This document shows positions 1 to 6,001 of a DNA stretch of 14,065 nucleotides, piece by piece. The stretch comes from Candidatus Taylorbacteria bacterium RIFCSPLOWO2_01_FULL_45_15b (GTDB lineage Bacteria > Patescibacteriota > Minisyncoccia > Phycocordibacterales > 01-FULL-45-15b). Under the pieces are notes generated by a model that made no database searches, had not been told where the DNA came from, and worked only from the letters and a program-made list of their open reading frames with translations. The stretch covers positions 999-15,063 of the forward strand of contig MHRX01000019.1 of the NCBI GenBank assembly GCA_001822655.1, in the 5' to 3' direction. The position numbers were made by a program, and so were the translations under genes. The number at the start of each line of letters is the position of its first letter. Positions within the stretch are counted from its first letter, which is position 1.

Positions 1-227
1 TCGCACAAAAATATTGTTTTTCTGCCTAGGGCCGATGAGTGAGACATCGGCACCTGTGGACGGGGTGCCGCGAGATAGCGGACAGACTCTCCTTCTCTTG
101 CCCATACTACGCACGAACCTCTTTATATCAATTGTGGATAACTCTTGCCCACAGAAGTCCGTTTAAGTAAAATTTTTGTGATGAAATGCGATCTTTTCAA
201 TTCCAAATTCTATATTCCATATTTCGT
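1..227. other. Left-edge intergenic region with overlapping hairpins
   Basis: No convincing gene is visible. The first 85 bases hold competing hairpins: 31-37 pairs with 45-51 (7 bp), 49-54 pairs with 64-69 (6 bp) and 68-71 pairs with 78-81. Two open frames touch the window edge: a plus frame open from 2 to 166, and a minus frame starting with ATG at 105 and open to base 1, with AAAGAGG (118-124) about 12 nt upstream. Both are too short to tell from chance. This could be the edge of a structured RNA or the 5' end of a minus-strand gene. No clear terminator for the pilB gene that ends at 228 is seen here; the bases next to it are AT-rich and unstructured. Confidence 0.4.
133..141 (-). promoter_or_regulatory. 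DnaA-box-like site TTATCCACA
   Basis: The minus strand reads TTATCCACA, a perfect match to the consensus DnaA box. It is a single copy, about 90 bp past the pilB stop, and TGTGG (133-137) also forms a small inverted repeat with CCACA (149-153). One isolated box does not make an origin, and a 9-mer can occur by chance. No dnaA or dnaN gene is visible in the window. Confidence 0.3.
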
Positions 228-1907
228 CTAAACAATTTCTTCCTCCAAATCAATCACTCGGGCAAGTTCCTCGAGCGAAGTTATGCCACTTATAATTTTA
301 AGCACTCCGTCTTGGCGCATGTCGAGAAGGGCCTGCGGTTTCGCCGCGATCTTGATATCCCGCTCGCTTGGGTTTGAGATGATTACCTCTTCTACCGCGT
401 GGTCAATGAGAATAGCTTCGTAGACGCCTGTTCGCCCACGGTACCCCGTGTGGTTGCACTCCTCGCATCCCGCGGGTTCAAATATTTGACCGACTGCTTT
501 TTTATATGACGGGTCCGTGATGCTGTCGACGATTTTTTTTAAAAATTCCGCCGTCTTTGCGTCGGGGCTCACTTCTTTTCTGCATTTTGCGCATAGCTTT
601 CGAAGAAGTCTCTGCGCCATTGATGCATTCATCGCGGAAGAAATCACTTTGGCGTTTACGCCAAGATCAATCAATCGGGGGAATGTCCCCGCAGAATTAT
701 TCGTATGAAGCGTCGAGAAAACTAAGTGTCCTGTCAGGGCCGAATTTATGGCAATTTCTGCCGTTTCGCTGTCTCGAATTTCTCCGATCATAATGATGTC
801 AGGGTCTTGTCGCAGTGCCGAACGAAGTCCCGAAAGAAATGTGTAGCCTTTTTCTTCCTCGGTTTGTGTCTGAACGACTCCGGGTAAATGGTACTCGATC
901 GGGTCCTCGATCGTTATTATCTTTATATCGGGCGTGTGGATTTTTTTTAGGAATGCATAGAGCGTGGTTGTCTTTCCGGAGCCGGTCGGGCCTGTCGTCA
1001 AAAGCATGCCTTCTGGTTTTGATATTTCGTGATGGAGCACGGCGAGCAATTTCGGATCGATTCCAAGGTCTTCCAATGGAACGGCGATACTGTTTGGGTT
1101 CAATATTCGAAGCACGATCGATTCGTCGTATGCCCCCGGGAGTATTGATGCGCGGATTTCAATCTCAAGTGTGTCGAGTTTTACGGAGAATCTTCCGTCT
1201 TGGGAGTCTTTCTTGATATTTAATTTCATTCCTGAAAGTAGTTTCACCCGCGACAAAAGAAGCGTGTACGTTTCGCGGTCGAACATGATGACGTCATTCA
1301 ATACTCCATCGAGGCGGTAGCGGAGTCGCACGTAATTTTCTTCCGGCTCGACATGGACGTCGGATGCTTTCGTTGCGAGCGCTCCGGCTAGGATAATTTC
1401 AAGGATTTTCGAAATTCTAAATCCTTTTTTTTGGGCGAGGAGATCGGTAATTAGTTTTTTTATATCCTCCTTTGTCCGAACTTCGTTCATCATTTTTCTG
1501 ATTTCATCGTTTGAGATTTCGAGCGACCCTGCTTTCGTTTCGGTTGCAAAGGAAAGATCCTTATAAAAACTCCACGCCTTTTCGAGACTTATCATCGAGA
1601 CAACGGTTTTTTCAAGTTCATATCCGCGTTTTTCGAGAAGCGCGAGCGCAGTTTCCACATTTGGGTTTGAAGGAGCGAGGATTGCTACGGTCAGTTTTTT
1701 GTCGGTTATGTCAATTGCGGCAATTTTCGAAGCCCGTGCCTCGGCTTCAGGGATAATTCGGAGCGCGTCGGAGTTTACGGGAGTGAAGCTAAGGTCTGCA
1801 TAGGGAAGACCGTTCCTTGAAGCTGTCATTTCAGCGACTTCCTCCTCTTCTCTCTTGTGGAGATCTTTCAGCTTTTTGTTTCCTTTGTCTTCGTCAAATT
1901 CGAGCAT
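228..1907 (-). CDS. pilB: Type IV pilus / type II secretion assembly ATPase (PilB/GspE family)
   Basis: Cytoplasmic hexameric ATPase that powers pilus extension or pseudopilus assembly. The 559-residue length is normal for the family. An MshE-like N-terminal region (about residues 40-125) precedes the N2 domain (about 160-270) and the RecA-like motor. Visible motifs: Walker A GPTGSGKT at 306-313, Asp box ITIEDPIEY at 331-339, Walker B IIMIGEIRD at 371-379, His box ending HTN at 401-403, and a zinc-binding tetracysteine pair CAKC (439-442) and CEEC (481-484), typical of PilB/GspE rather than the retraction ATPase PilT. No pilin, PilC or PilM-O genes are adjacent, so the rest of the machine is encoded elsewhere. 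The gene is divergent from the hypothetical gene at 2057. No Shine-Dalgarno lies close to the ATG; a promoter hexamer 6 nt upstream suggests a leaderless mRNA. PilB versus GspE cannot be separated from sequence alone. Confidence 0.93.
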   Translation of the reverse strand: MLEFDEDKGNKKLKDLHKREEEEVAEMTASRNGLPYADLSFTPVNSDALRIIPEAEARASKIAAIDITDKKLTVAILAPSNPNVETALALLEKRGYELEKTVVSMISLEKAWSFYKDLSFATETKAGSLEISNDEIRKMMNEVRTKEDIKKLITDLLAQKKGFRISKILEIILAGALATKASDVHVEPEENYVRLRYRLDGVLNDVIMFDRETYTLLLSRVKLLSGMKLNIKKDSQDGRFSVKLDTLEIEIRASILPGAYDESIVLRILNPNSIAVPLEDLGIDPKLLAVLHHEISKPEGMLLTTGPTGSGKTTTLYAFLKKIHTPDIKIITIEDPIEYHLPGVVQTQTEEEKGYTFLSGLRSALRQDPDIIMIGEIRDSETAEIAINSALTGHLVFSTLHTNNSAGTFPRLIDLGVNAKVISSAMNASMAQRLLRKLCAKCRKEVSPDAKTAEFLKKIVDSITDPSYKKAVGQIFEPAGCEECNHTGYRGRTGVYEAILIDHAVEEVIISNPSERDIKIAAKPQALLDMRQDGVLKIISGITSLEELARVIDLEEEIV

Positions 1908-1913
1908 TGGCTA

Positions 1914-1942
1914 AGTGTAGCGTTTTACCCCTTTGAATTCAA
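1914..1942 (-). promoter_or_regulatory. Candidate leaderless promoter of pilB
   Basis: On the minus strand TTGAAT (1937-1942) is followed after 17 nt by TACACT (1914-1919), then 6 nt (TAGCCA), then the pilB ATG. Transcription would start at about the A of the start codon. The hexamers match the consensus at 4 of 6 positions each, so support comes mainly from the spacing and from the same geometry at tsaE and holA. Confidence 0.45.
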
Positions 1943-1976
1943 TGAAAAAGGCGCGATTTATGGCCGTGTTTTCATA

Positions 1977-2005
1977 TTGACAAAAATGGTGTTTTGGTAT
2001 ATAGT
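1977..2005 (+). promoter_or_regulatory. Sigma-70 promoter of the first cassette gene
   Basis: A perfect -35 TTGACA (1977-1982), a 17-nt spacer and -10 TATAGT (2000-2005). The spacer ends in TTTGGTA, exactly as in the promoter of the related gene at 3734. The predicted start is near 2012, giving a leader of about 45 nt. Confidence 0.75.
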
Positions 2006-2035
2006 TGTGCCAGAGTAAACAAGCCCACGAAAGAA

Positions 2036-2053
2036 TGAAAGGACTTTGAAATT
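2036..2053 (+). promoter_or_regulatory. Conserved 5' leader motif, copy 1
   Basis: TGAAAGGACTTTGAAATT lies in the predicted leader and matches TGAAGGACTTTGACATT at 3685-3701 with one inserted base and one substitution. The shared GGACTTTG sits 64 nt (here) and 63 nt (second copy) from the start of TTGACA. Its AAAGGA (2038-2043) could act as a ribosome-binding site for the ATG at 2057, though 13 nt is long. In the second copy a separate SD is present, so the motif may have another role. Confidence 0.5.
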
Positions 2054-2056
2054 ATT

Positions 2057-3484
2057 ATGTCAGACCAAATCGACCCTTCACCCGGAGCGGATCCTGCTGA
2101 TCCTGCTTCGGAACCTAAACCTTTTTCAAAAAAGGTAAAGGAAAACGCGCAGTACATCTGGACAAAGATCCGGGCTGGCGCGATTAGTTGTTACGAAAAA
2201 ATAAAGAGAAAGGAGTTAATGAAAACATTGAAAGTTGTTGGACTCTCGGTCATTATGGTTGCGGCGCTTGGAATCGGCTGTTGGGGCATTATCAGGGAGT
2301 GGCAGAGGTCGAAAGATGGCCGTCTTGATGATGCGACGTGGGTTGAACTTTCGTCGCCGCCGGTAATAGAATCCGCGTCAAGCAACGTTGTTCTGTTGCC
2401 GGATCCTCTGCTCCCACAGGCGGTGATAGAGCCCCCGACTCCCAGCCCGAGCCTTGTCACAACGGGGTTCGTGACGGGAACGGAGATGACGGCAGTGTTG
2501 AGCAACAGCTTTCATGGGCTGGCTCAACAGATGTCGCGCACTCTTCAAGCAAATGCCGCGGTCCTCACTCGGCAGGTCAGTGAACAGAACCAAATTCTGT
2601 TCACAAATCTGTCGAAATTTACGGCTGATTCGATTGCGAGGGAAACCTCCAATCGTGTCGCCGCGAGTGTGGCCCTTGAAGCGAAATTCGACGGACGTCT
2701 TGCGACAGTCGCAAGCACTGTCGATTCGCTCCGTTCTGAAATCGGGAGATTGAGGAATAGTATCAACGATAGCACTCGTCAGTCTGCGGTCATTGATCCA
2801 TCCTCCAGCGATCGCCCTTCCCAGATTCCGCTTCAGGCGTCCTCCTCGTTTTTGCCGTCTGCGAGCGACGTTCCGTCAGGGACGGTGTTTCAGGAAATTA
2901 GGCAGTCCGGAGGGCTGATCCATGTAACCACTGTTGGCGACAGCAATGTCGTTCTACAGCAGAGGATATCCGTGAACGGTCAGGTGGTCAGTGGGCAGGA
3001 CGGAACGCCAGGAATTGAATTCCAAAGAATAATTCCGGAAATTCCGCCTGCTACCGCGCCGACACCGGCCGCACCTCCTGCCACAAACAGTACACAGCAA
3101 TCTCGCGCGCAGAGGGACATTCATGATTGGCCGACGACCACGGAGGAAAGCGTGGCCAATGCGGGACGAGGAAGGTCATCGATGGCCTGGAGCGATCCGC
3201 AGATTGCGAGGCTTCCTCACATTAGTCAGATCGCGCAACCGACAAGTGGTGTCGTGTCGAATGGATACTTGTGGGTTGACGATATTGGTTATAAGTTGAA
3301 ACACATAGGTACTTCGCCCTGGGATTATCGGGACTATGAGTCCGCCAAGGTGTACAGGGAGGATGTCATCCAGCACCACGAACCGGTATATTTTGGTGGC
3401 GGTTCAAGCGGCGGAACCATTTCCGCTGGCGGCACTATCACCTCTGGTGGAACCATTTCCGCCGGCGGAACGATAGGTAACTAA
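2057..3484 (+). CDS. Hypothetical membrane-anchored coiled-coil protein with C-terminal hexapeptide repeats (cassette paralog 1)
   Basis: I do not recognise a family; 475 residues. Residues 1-54 are Pro/Asp-rich then Lys-rich and probably cytoplasmic. A single membrane segment lies at about 59-79, flanked by basic residues. A predicted coiled-coil region (about 145-240) contains FTNLSKFTADSIARE (182-196), closely shared with the paralog at 3734. A second shared block starts SGTVFQEI at 274. A Pro/Ala/Thr linker (328-345) follows, then Trp/Tyr-containing sequence, and four tandem (S/A)GGTI(S/T/G) hexapeptides (451-474) from 18-bp DNA repeats at 3407-3478. The start is uncertain: an internal ATG at 2219 (residue 55) has AAAGGAG (2209-2215) 3 nt ahead and would begin MKTLKVVG, aligning with the signal peptide of the paralog. 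Cys75 in ALGIGC is only a weak lipobox. The protein is likely surface-exposed (inference). Confidence 0.75.
   Translation: MSDQIDPSPGADPADPASEPKPFSKKVKENAQYIWTKIRAGAISCYEKIKRKELMKTLKVVGLSVIMVAALGIGCWGIIREWQRSKDGRLDDATWVELSSPPVIESASSNVVLLPDPLLPQAVIEPPTPSPSLVTTGFVTGTEMTAVLSNSFHGLAQQMSRTLQANAAVLTRQVSEQNQILFTNLSKFTADSIARETSNRVAASVALEAKFDGRLATVASTVDSLRSEIGRLRNSINDSTRQSAVIDPSSSDRPSQIPLQASSSFLPSASDVPSGTVFQEIRQSGGLIHVTTVGDSNVVLQQRISVNGQVVSGQDGTPGIEFQRIIPEIPPATAPTPAAPPATNSTQQSRAQRDIHDWPTTTEESVANAGRGRSSMAWSDPQIARLPHISQIAQPTSGVVSNGYLWVDDIGYKLKHIGTSPWDYRDYESAKVYREDVIQHHEPVYFGGGSSGGTISAGGTITSGGTISAGGTIGN
2583..2664 (+). repeat. Conserved internal coding segment, copy 1
   Basis: These 82 bp align without gaps to 3933-4014 (offset 1350) with 7 mismatches, about 91% identity. 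They include 32 identical bases at 2597-2628 / 3947-3978. The flanking coding sequence of the two genes is far less similar, so this block is either under strong constraint or has been homogenised by gene conversion. Confidence 0.85.
3407..3478 (+). repeat. Four 18-bp in-frame tandem repeats
   Basis: Four consecutive 18-bp units encode SGGTIS, AGGTIT, SGGTIS and AGGTIG at the C-terminus of the first cassette protein. The units keep the Gly-Gly-Thr-Ile core while third positions vary. The array ends six bases before the stop codon, so copy number could vary without breaking the frame. Confidence 0.85.
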
Positions 3485-3501
3485 GTTCTTTAATTATCGC
3501 G

Positions 3502-3536
3502 CGCGCGAAACCTCCGGGTTTCGCGCGTTTTTCTTT
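3502..3536 (+). terminator. Intrinsic terminator of cassette gene 1
   Basis: A perfect 11-bp stem (3502-3512 with 3517-3527), loop TCCG, then a T-rich tract at 3528-3536. The stem sequence CGCGCGAAACC is the same as in the terminator of the second cassette gene at 5166. Confidence 0.92.
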
Positions 3537-3625
3537 AATTCGAATGTCGATAATCGAAATGGTAGCCCTAAAAATATTCTTTTAATTACACAAACTCTTC
3601 TTGCTGGGCGACCAGCTTATCGTCA

Positions 3626-3654
3626 TTGACAAGAGCAATTTTTTGGTATATGAT
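3626..3654 (+). promoter_or_regulatory. Sigma-70 promoter of the second cassette gene
   Basis: TTGACA (3626-3631), 17 nt, TATGAT (3649-3654), again with a spacer ending TTTGGTA. The predicted start is near 3661, giving a leader of about 73 nt. An 11-bp direct repeat ATCGTCATTGA occurs at 3619-3629, overlapping the -35, and at 3677-3687 in the leader; it could be an operator pair or a local duplication. Confidence 0.75.
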
Positions 3655-3684
3655 GAGTACGGCCCATTAACGACTAATCGTCAT

Positions 3685-3701
3685 TGAAGGACTTTGACAT
3701 T
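3685..3701 (+). promoter_or_regulatory. Conserved 5' leader motif, copy 2
   Basis: TGAAGGACTTTGACATT, the counterpart of 2036-2053, lies about 25 nt into the predicted transcript. A separate SD (AAAGGA, 3722-3727) serves the GTG start here, so conservation of this motif is not explained by ribosome binding alone. Confidence 0.5.
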
Positions 3702-3733
3702 CAAACCAAAAAAACCTCAACAAAGGAAATCTA

Positions 3734-5158
3734 GTGAAAAGAATTGCCTTGTTAGTAGTAGCCATCGCCTTTACGGGCGTGATGGGTTCGACGCTTGCAG
3801 TTAGTGCTCCTGCTGCCCCAAATTCGAACGATGAAGTCATCGCTATGATGCAATCCGCCATGCGGGATGTCTCGCAACAGATGTCGAATGAATTTCAGCT
3901 GATTCAGCGCGGGCTGACTCAAGAGATCTGTCGACAGAATCAAACCCTGTTCACAAATCTGTCGAAATTTACGGCTGAATCGGTTGCGAGGGAATCCTCC
4001 AATCGTGTCGCCGCCGACGGACTGATCGAAGGTAAGATCACTTCTGGCTTCGAATCATTGTCGAATGCGGTCGGAACGTTACGCTCGGAAATCTCGTTTC
4101 TTCAAAGCCGTGTTCAGGATTTAGAAAGTCCCGCGGCCCCTCTGGGCTCTGATGCTCCTCGGCGAGTATTACTTCCCGAGATCGTGTCTTTTCCGAATGA
4201 AATAATGCCTGGAACTGTCCATCAGAATGTATGGAAACTTCAGGACGGGGCGAGAATCACTACAACTGTAGCGTCGAACATTATCGTTCGTCAGGAGTTC
4301 GAGGTTGATGACGTCTTCGGCACGAATGTCGCCGTTTCGGTCACGCCTCAAGTCTTAGCACCGCCCGAATATATATCGATTGCTCTGGCGCCGACAAACG
4401 CGCAGTCTACCAATGCCCCAGCCGCGACCGCGCCGCAAGATCCAAATCCGAGCGTGCACGTTTCGGCGCCGAAGCCTCCGAAGATGGTCGGCAATGTGCC
4501 GATTTATCAAAAAGAGACGCCGGCGCAGGAAAAAGCAAAACATGATCCGCCTCAAAAACAGGTCTGGGAGTGGAACACGTCCACCCCGGAGTCTATCGCG
4601 CTCGCGCAAGAGAAAGTGCGGGTGCGAGCAATGCAAGAGCAGGTTGCTCTCGCTCCCTCGATTTTTTCAGGGCATGCTCCGGTTACTGCATATGCAAACA
4701 ACTACATCGATGGACCCATTCTGAAGCCGGTCATTTACGGCAGTGGCGCGCACACTGGATATGACGACGGTTACTACGCCGACTATTTCGGGCATTGGGT
4801 GAACCCGAACAATCGGTTCATCAATATTCGAGAGCCTCGCATGTACGGATATCCCGGCGGAGGAGGTTATGGCGTTTCTGCGGGGGCCGGGTTCTACTAC
4901 AGTGGAGGATTTGGGCGCGGTCATGATCACAACAAAACTGTCGTAAACAGGACGGTTGTGAACAGGACTTCGCACGGGGGTCATGGCCATTCGGGGCGCG
5001 GCAATTATCTGCCGCGAGTTCCCGACAACGTCTACTTCGGGAAAAACAAGCCTGATCCAGACGTCTGGGGGCCGAGCGTCAAAAACGCCGTTCATGCCCG
5101 AGACTACCCCGTGAGAAATCACGGCGGACGAGGGTTTGGCAATAACAAGCATAAATAA
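3734..5158 (+). CDS. Hypothetical secreted Gly/His/Tyr-rich protein (cassette paralog 2)
   Basis: Unrecognised family; 474 residues. The start is GTG at 3734, supported by AAAGGA (3722-3727) 6 nt upstream and by the signal peptide it opens: MKRIALLVV, a hydrophobic core to about residue 22, and likely cleavage near 23-28 (AVSA). A predicted coiled coil (about 32-132) contains FTNLSKFTAESVARE (73-87), shared with the gene at 2057, as is the block starting PGTVHQNV (159). A Pro/Ala-rich linker (about 205-275) precedes a second shared region around VWEWNTSTPESIA. The C-terminal 130 residues are rich in Gly, Tyr, His and Asn, with a TVVNR direct repeat (402-411, DNA 4937-4966) and HGGHGHSGRG. The gene has its own promoter and terminator. 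An extracytoplasmic structural or adhesive role is an inference; the His clusters could bind metal. Confidence 0.8.
   Translation: MKRIALLVVAIAFTGVMGSTLAVSAPAAPNSNDEVIAMMQSAMRDVSQQMSNEFQLIQRGLTQEICRQNQTLFTNLSKFTAESVARESSNRVAADGLIEGKITSGFESLSNAVGTLRSEISFLQSRVQDLESPAAPLGSDAPRRVLLPEIVSFPNEIMPGTVHQNVWKLQDGARITTTVASNIIVRQEFEVDDVFGTNVAVSVTPQVLAPPEYISIALAPTNAQSTNAPAATAPQDPNPSVHVSAPKPPKMVGNVPIYQKETPAQEKAKHDPPQKQVWEWNTSTPESIALAQEKVRVRAMQEQVALAPSIFSGHAPVTAYANNYIDGPILKPVIYGSGAHTGYDDGYYADYFGHWVNPNNRFINIREPRMYGYPGGGGYGVSAGAGFYYSGGFGRGHDHNKTVVNRTVVNRTSHGGHGHSGRGNYLPRVPDNVYFGKNKPDPDVWGPSVKNAVHARDYPVRNHGGRGFGNNKHK
3933..4014 (+). repeat. Conserved internal coding segment, copy 2
   Basis: The partner of 2583-2664, in the same reading frame relative to the coiled-coil segment, with 75 of 82 bases identical. 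It marks the two hypothetical genes as true paralogs. Confidence 0.85.
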
Positions 5159-5165
5159 TTATACG

Positions 5166-5200
5166 CGCGCGAAACCTTTGGGTTTCGCGCGTTTTTTCTT
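5166..5200 (+). terminator. Intrinsic terminator of cassette gene 2
   Basis: A perfect 11-bp stem (5166-5176 with 5181-5191), loop TTTG, then six T and a T-rich tail. The stem is identical in sequence to the terminator at 3502; only the loop differs. Confidence 0.93.
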
Positions 5201-5257
5201 TACACAAAAGCAAAAACTGTGATTTGCAATACGAAAAATGGCGCGGGCGCGGAACGC

Positions 5258-5297
5258 ACGGGTAGACAGGTAGACGTACGGGTATACTGGTAGATAA
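5258..5297 (+). repeat. Short degenerate tandem repeat (GGTAGAC-type)
   Basis: Four 10-bp units built on GGTAGAC / GGTATAC, arranged as two 20-bp units (5258-5277 and 5278-5297) that match at about 15 of 20 positions. The stretch is noncoding, between the second cassette terminator and tsaE. Function unknown. Confidence 0.6.
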
Positions 5298-5306
5298 GCT
5301 TATTTT

Positions 5307-5360
5307 AAGCCGAAAAAATCTACAAAGGTCGAACCTTTGTAGATTTGCACTGGCCGGCTT
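5307..5360. repeat. Long inverted repeat upstream of tsaE
   Basis: A perfect 14-bp stem (5316-5329 with 5333-5346) around the 3-nt loop CGA. It is enclosed by a second 6-bp pairing AAGCCG (5307-5312) with CGGCTT (5355-5360). The hairpin lacks a good T-tract on either side, so it is not a typical terminator. The following stretch to 5509 shows no credible gene, only a small hairpin GGCTAA/TTAGCC (5443-5458) followed by T-rich sequence, and then the tsaE promoter. Confidence 0.7.
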
Positions 5361-5474
5361 TTAACGCAATCGCGGAGGATGAGCTATATCGAGATACAAT
5401 AAATCCGAGCGACAGGTTGTGGCGAGGTAAAATATTCTCAATGGCTAATTTTTTAGCCTATCTTTCTTTAAGGG

Positions 5475-5503
5475 TTTATATTGAGATTGGTTCTGGGTAC
5501 AAT
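5475..5503 (+). promoter_or_regulatory. Candidate leaderless promoter of tsaE
   Basis: TACAAT (5498-5503) is exactly 6 nt before the tsaE ATG at 5510. A weak -35-like TTTATA (5475-5480) lies 17 nt upstream of it. Transcription would begin at the start codon, consistent with the lack of any Shine-Dalgarno sequence. Confidence 0.5.
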
Positions 5504-5509
5504 GCTTGT

Positions 5510-5941
5510 ATGAAAAAGATTCTGAATAGCCCCATTGAAACAGAGGAATTTGGATGGGAATTTGCACAAACGCTAAAAACTCGTCAGGATACAGCAACAA
5601 TCGTCGCTCTCGAAGGTAATCTCGGTTCCGGCAAAACCACATTTGTTCAAGCCGTGGCAAAAGCGCTTGGGGTTAAAGAACATCTTACCAGTCCGACGTT
5701 CGTCATTATGAAACCATACGAACTTCACGATCAGCTGTTTAAGCGGCTCATTCATGTCGACGCGTATCGACTGAAACATGGGGAAGAGTTAACACGCCTT
5801 GCTTGGCCGCGCTATGCCAATGACCCGGGAAATATTATTTTCATCGAATGGCCGGAGCACGTCGCCGATATTCTTCCAGCGGACGCAAAAAAAATTGCCC
5901 TCACATTTATCGACGAGCATACGCGGGGAATAGAATTGTAG
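5510..5941 (+). CDS. tsaE: tRNA t6A biosynthesis ATPase TsaE
   Basis: Cytoplasmic P-loop ATPase that works with TsaB and TsaD to make N6-threonylcarbamoyladenosine at position 37 of ANN-decoding tRNAs. The 143 residues fit the family (about 140-160). Walker A GNLGSGKTT is at 36-44, the SPTF switch-like motif at 61-64, HVDAYRL at 82-88 and IEWPEH at 112-117; all are TsaE hallmarks. The frame stays open upstream to about 5345, but ATG 5510 begins where family members begin and is preceded by a promoter hexamer, so I chose it. The polA start lies 60 bp after the stop. The modification target class includes tRNA-Lys(UUU), which is encoded at 13356; the link is only thematic. Confidence 0.93.
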   Translation: MKKILNSPIETEEFGWEFAQTLKTRQDTATIVALEGNLGSGKTTFVQAVAKALGVKEHLTSPTFVIMKPYELHDQLFKRLIHVDAYRLKHGEELTRLAWPRYANDPGNIIFIEWPEHVADILPADAKKIALTFIDEHTRGIEL

Positions 5942-5948
5942 ACTCTAT

Positions 5949-5977
5949 TCGTCATTGGTTTGTGCATGCGATACAAT
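5949..5977 (+). promoter_or_regulatory. Candidate polA promoter
   Basis: TACAAT (5972-5977) is preceded after 17 nt by TCGTCA (5949-5954, 4 of 6 matches). The predicted start is near 5984, leaving a leader of about 18 nt without a Shine-Dalgarno before the ATG at 6002. Another TACAAT overlaps the start codon at 5998-6003 and is probably coincidental. Confidence 0.3.
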
Positions 5978-6001
5978 GCGATGACCAACTCGCTCGCTAC
6001 A

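Noticed and set aside
133..141. Replication origin
   Set aside because: Only one DnaA-box match, with no box cluster, AT-rich unwinding element or dnaA/dnaN neighbour.
1..166. Open frames touching the left edge on both strands
   Set aside because: 35 and 55 codons without recognisable motifs; too short to separate from chance without the upstream sequence.
4355..4724. Arg-rich open frames on both strands within the second cassette gene
   Set aside because: Shadow frames of a codon-biased Pro/Ala/Lys-rich coding region with its own promoter, SD and terminator.
5345..5509. N-terminal extension of TsaE from a TTG codon
   Set aside because: Adds 55 residues with no family counterpart, overlaps the inverted repeat and promoter; ATG 5510 gives the normal length.
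5960..6001. Upstream starts for polA
   Set aside because: They add up to 14 residues before the conserved KKIVLFDSH start and overlap the likely promoter.
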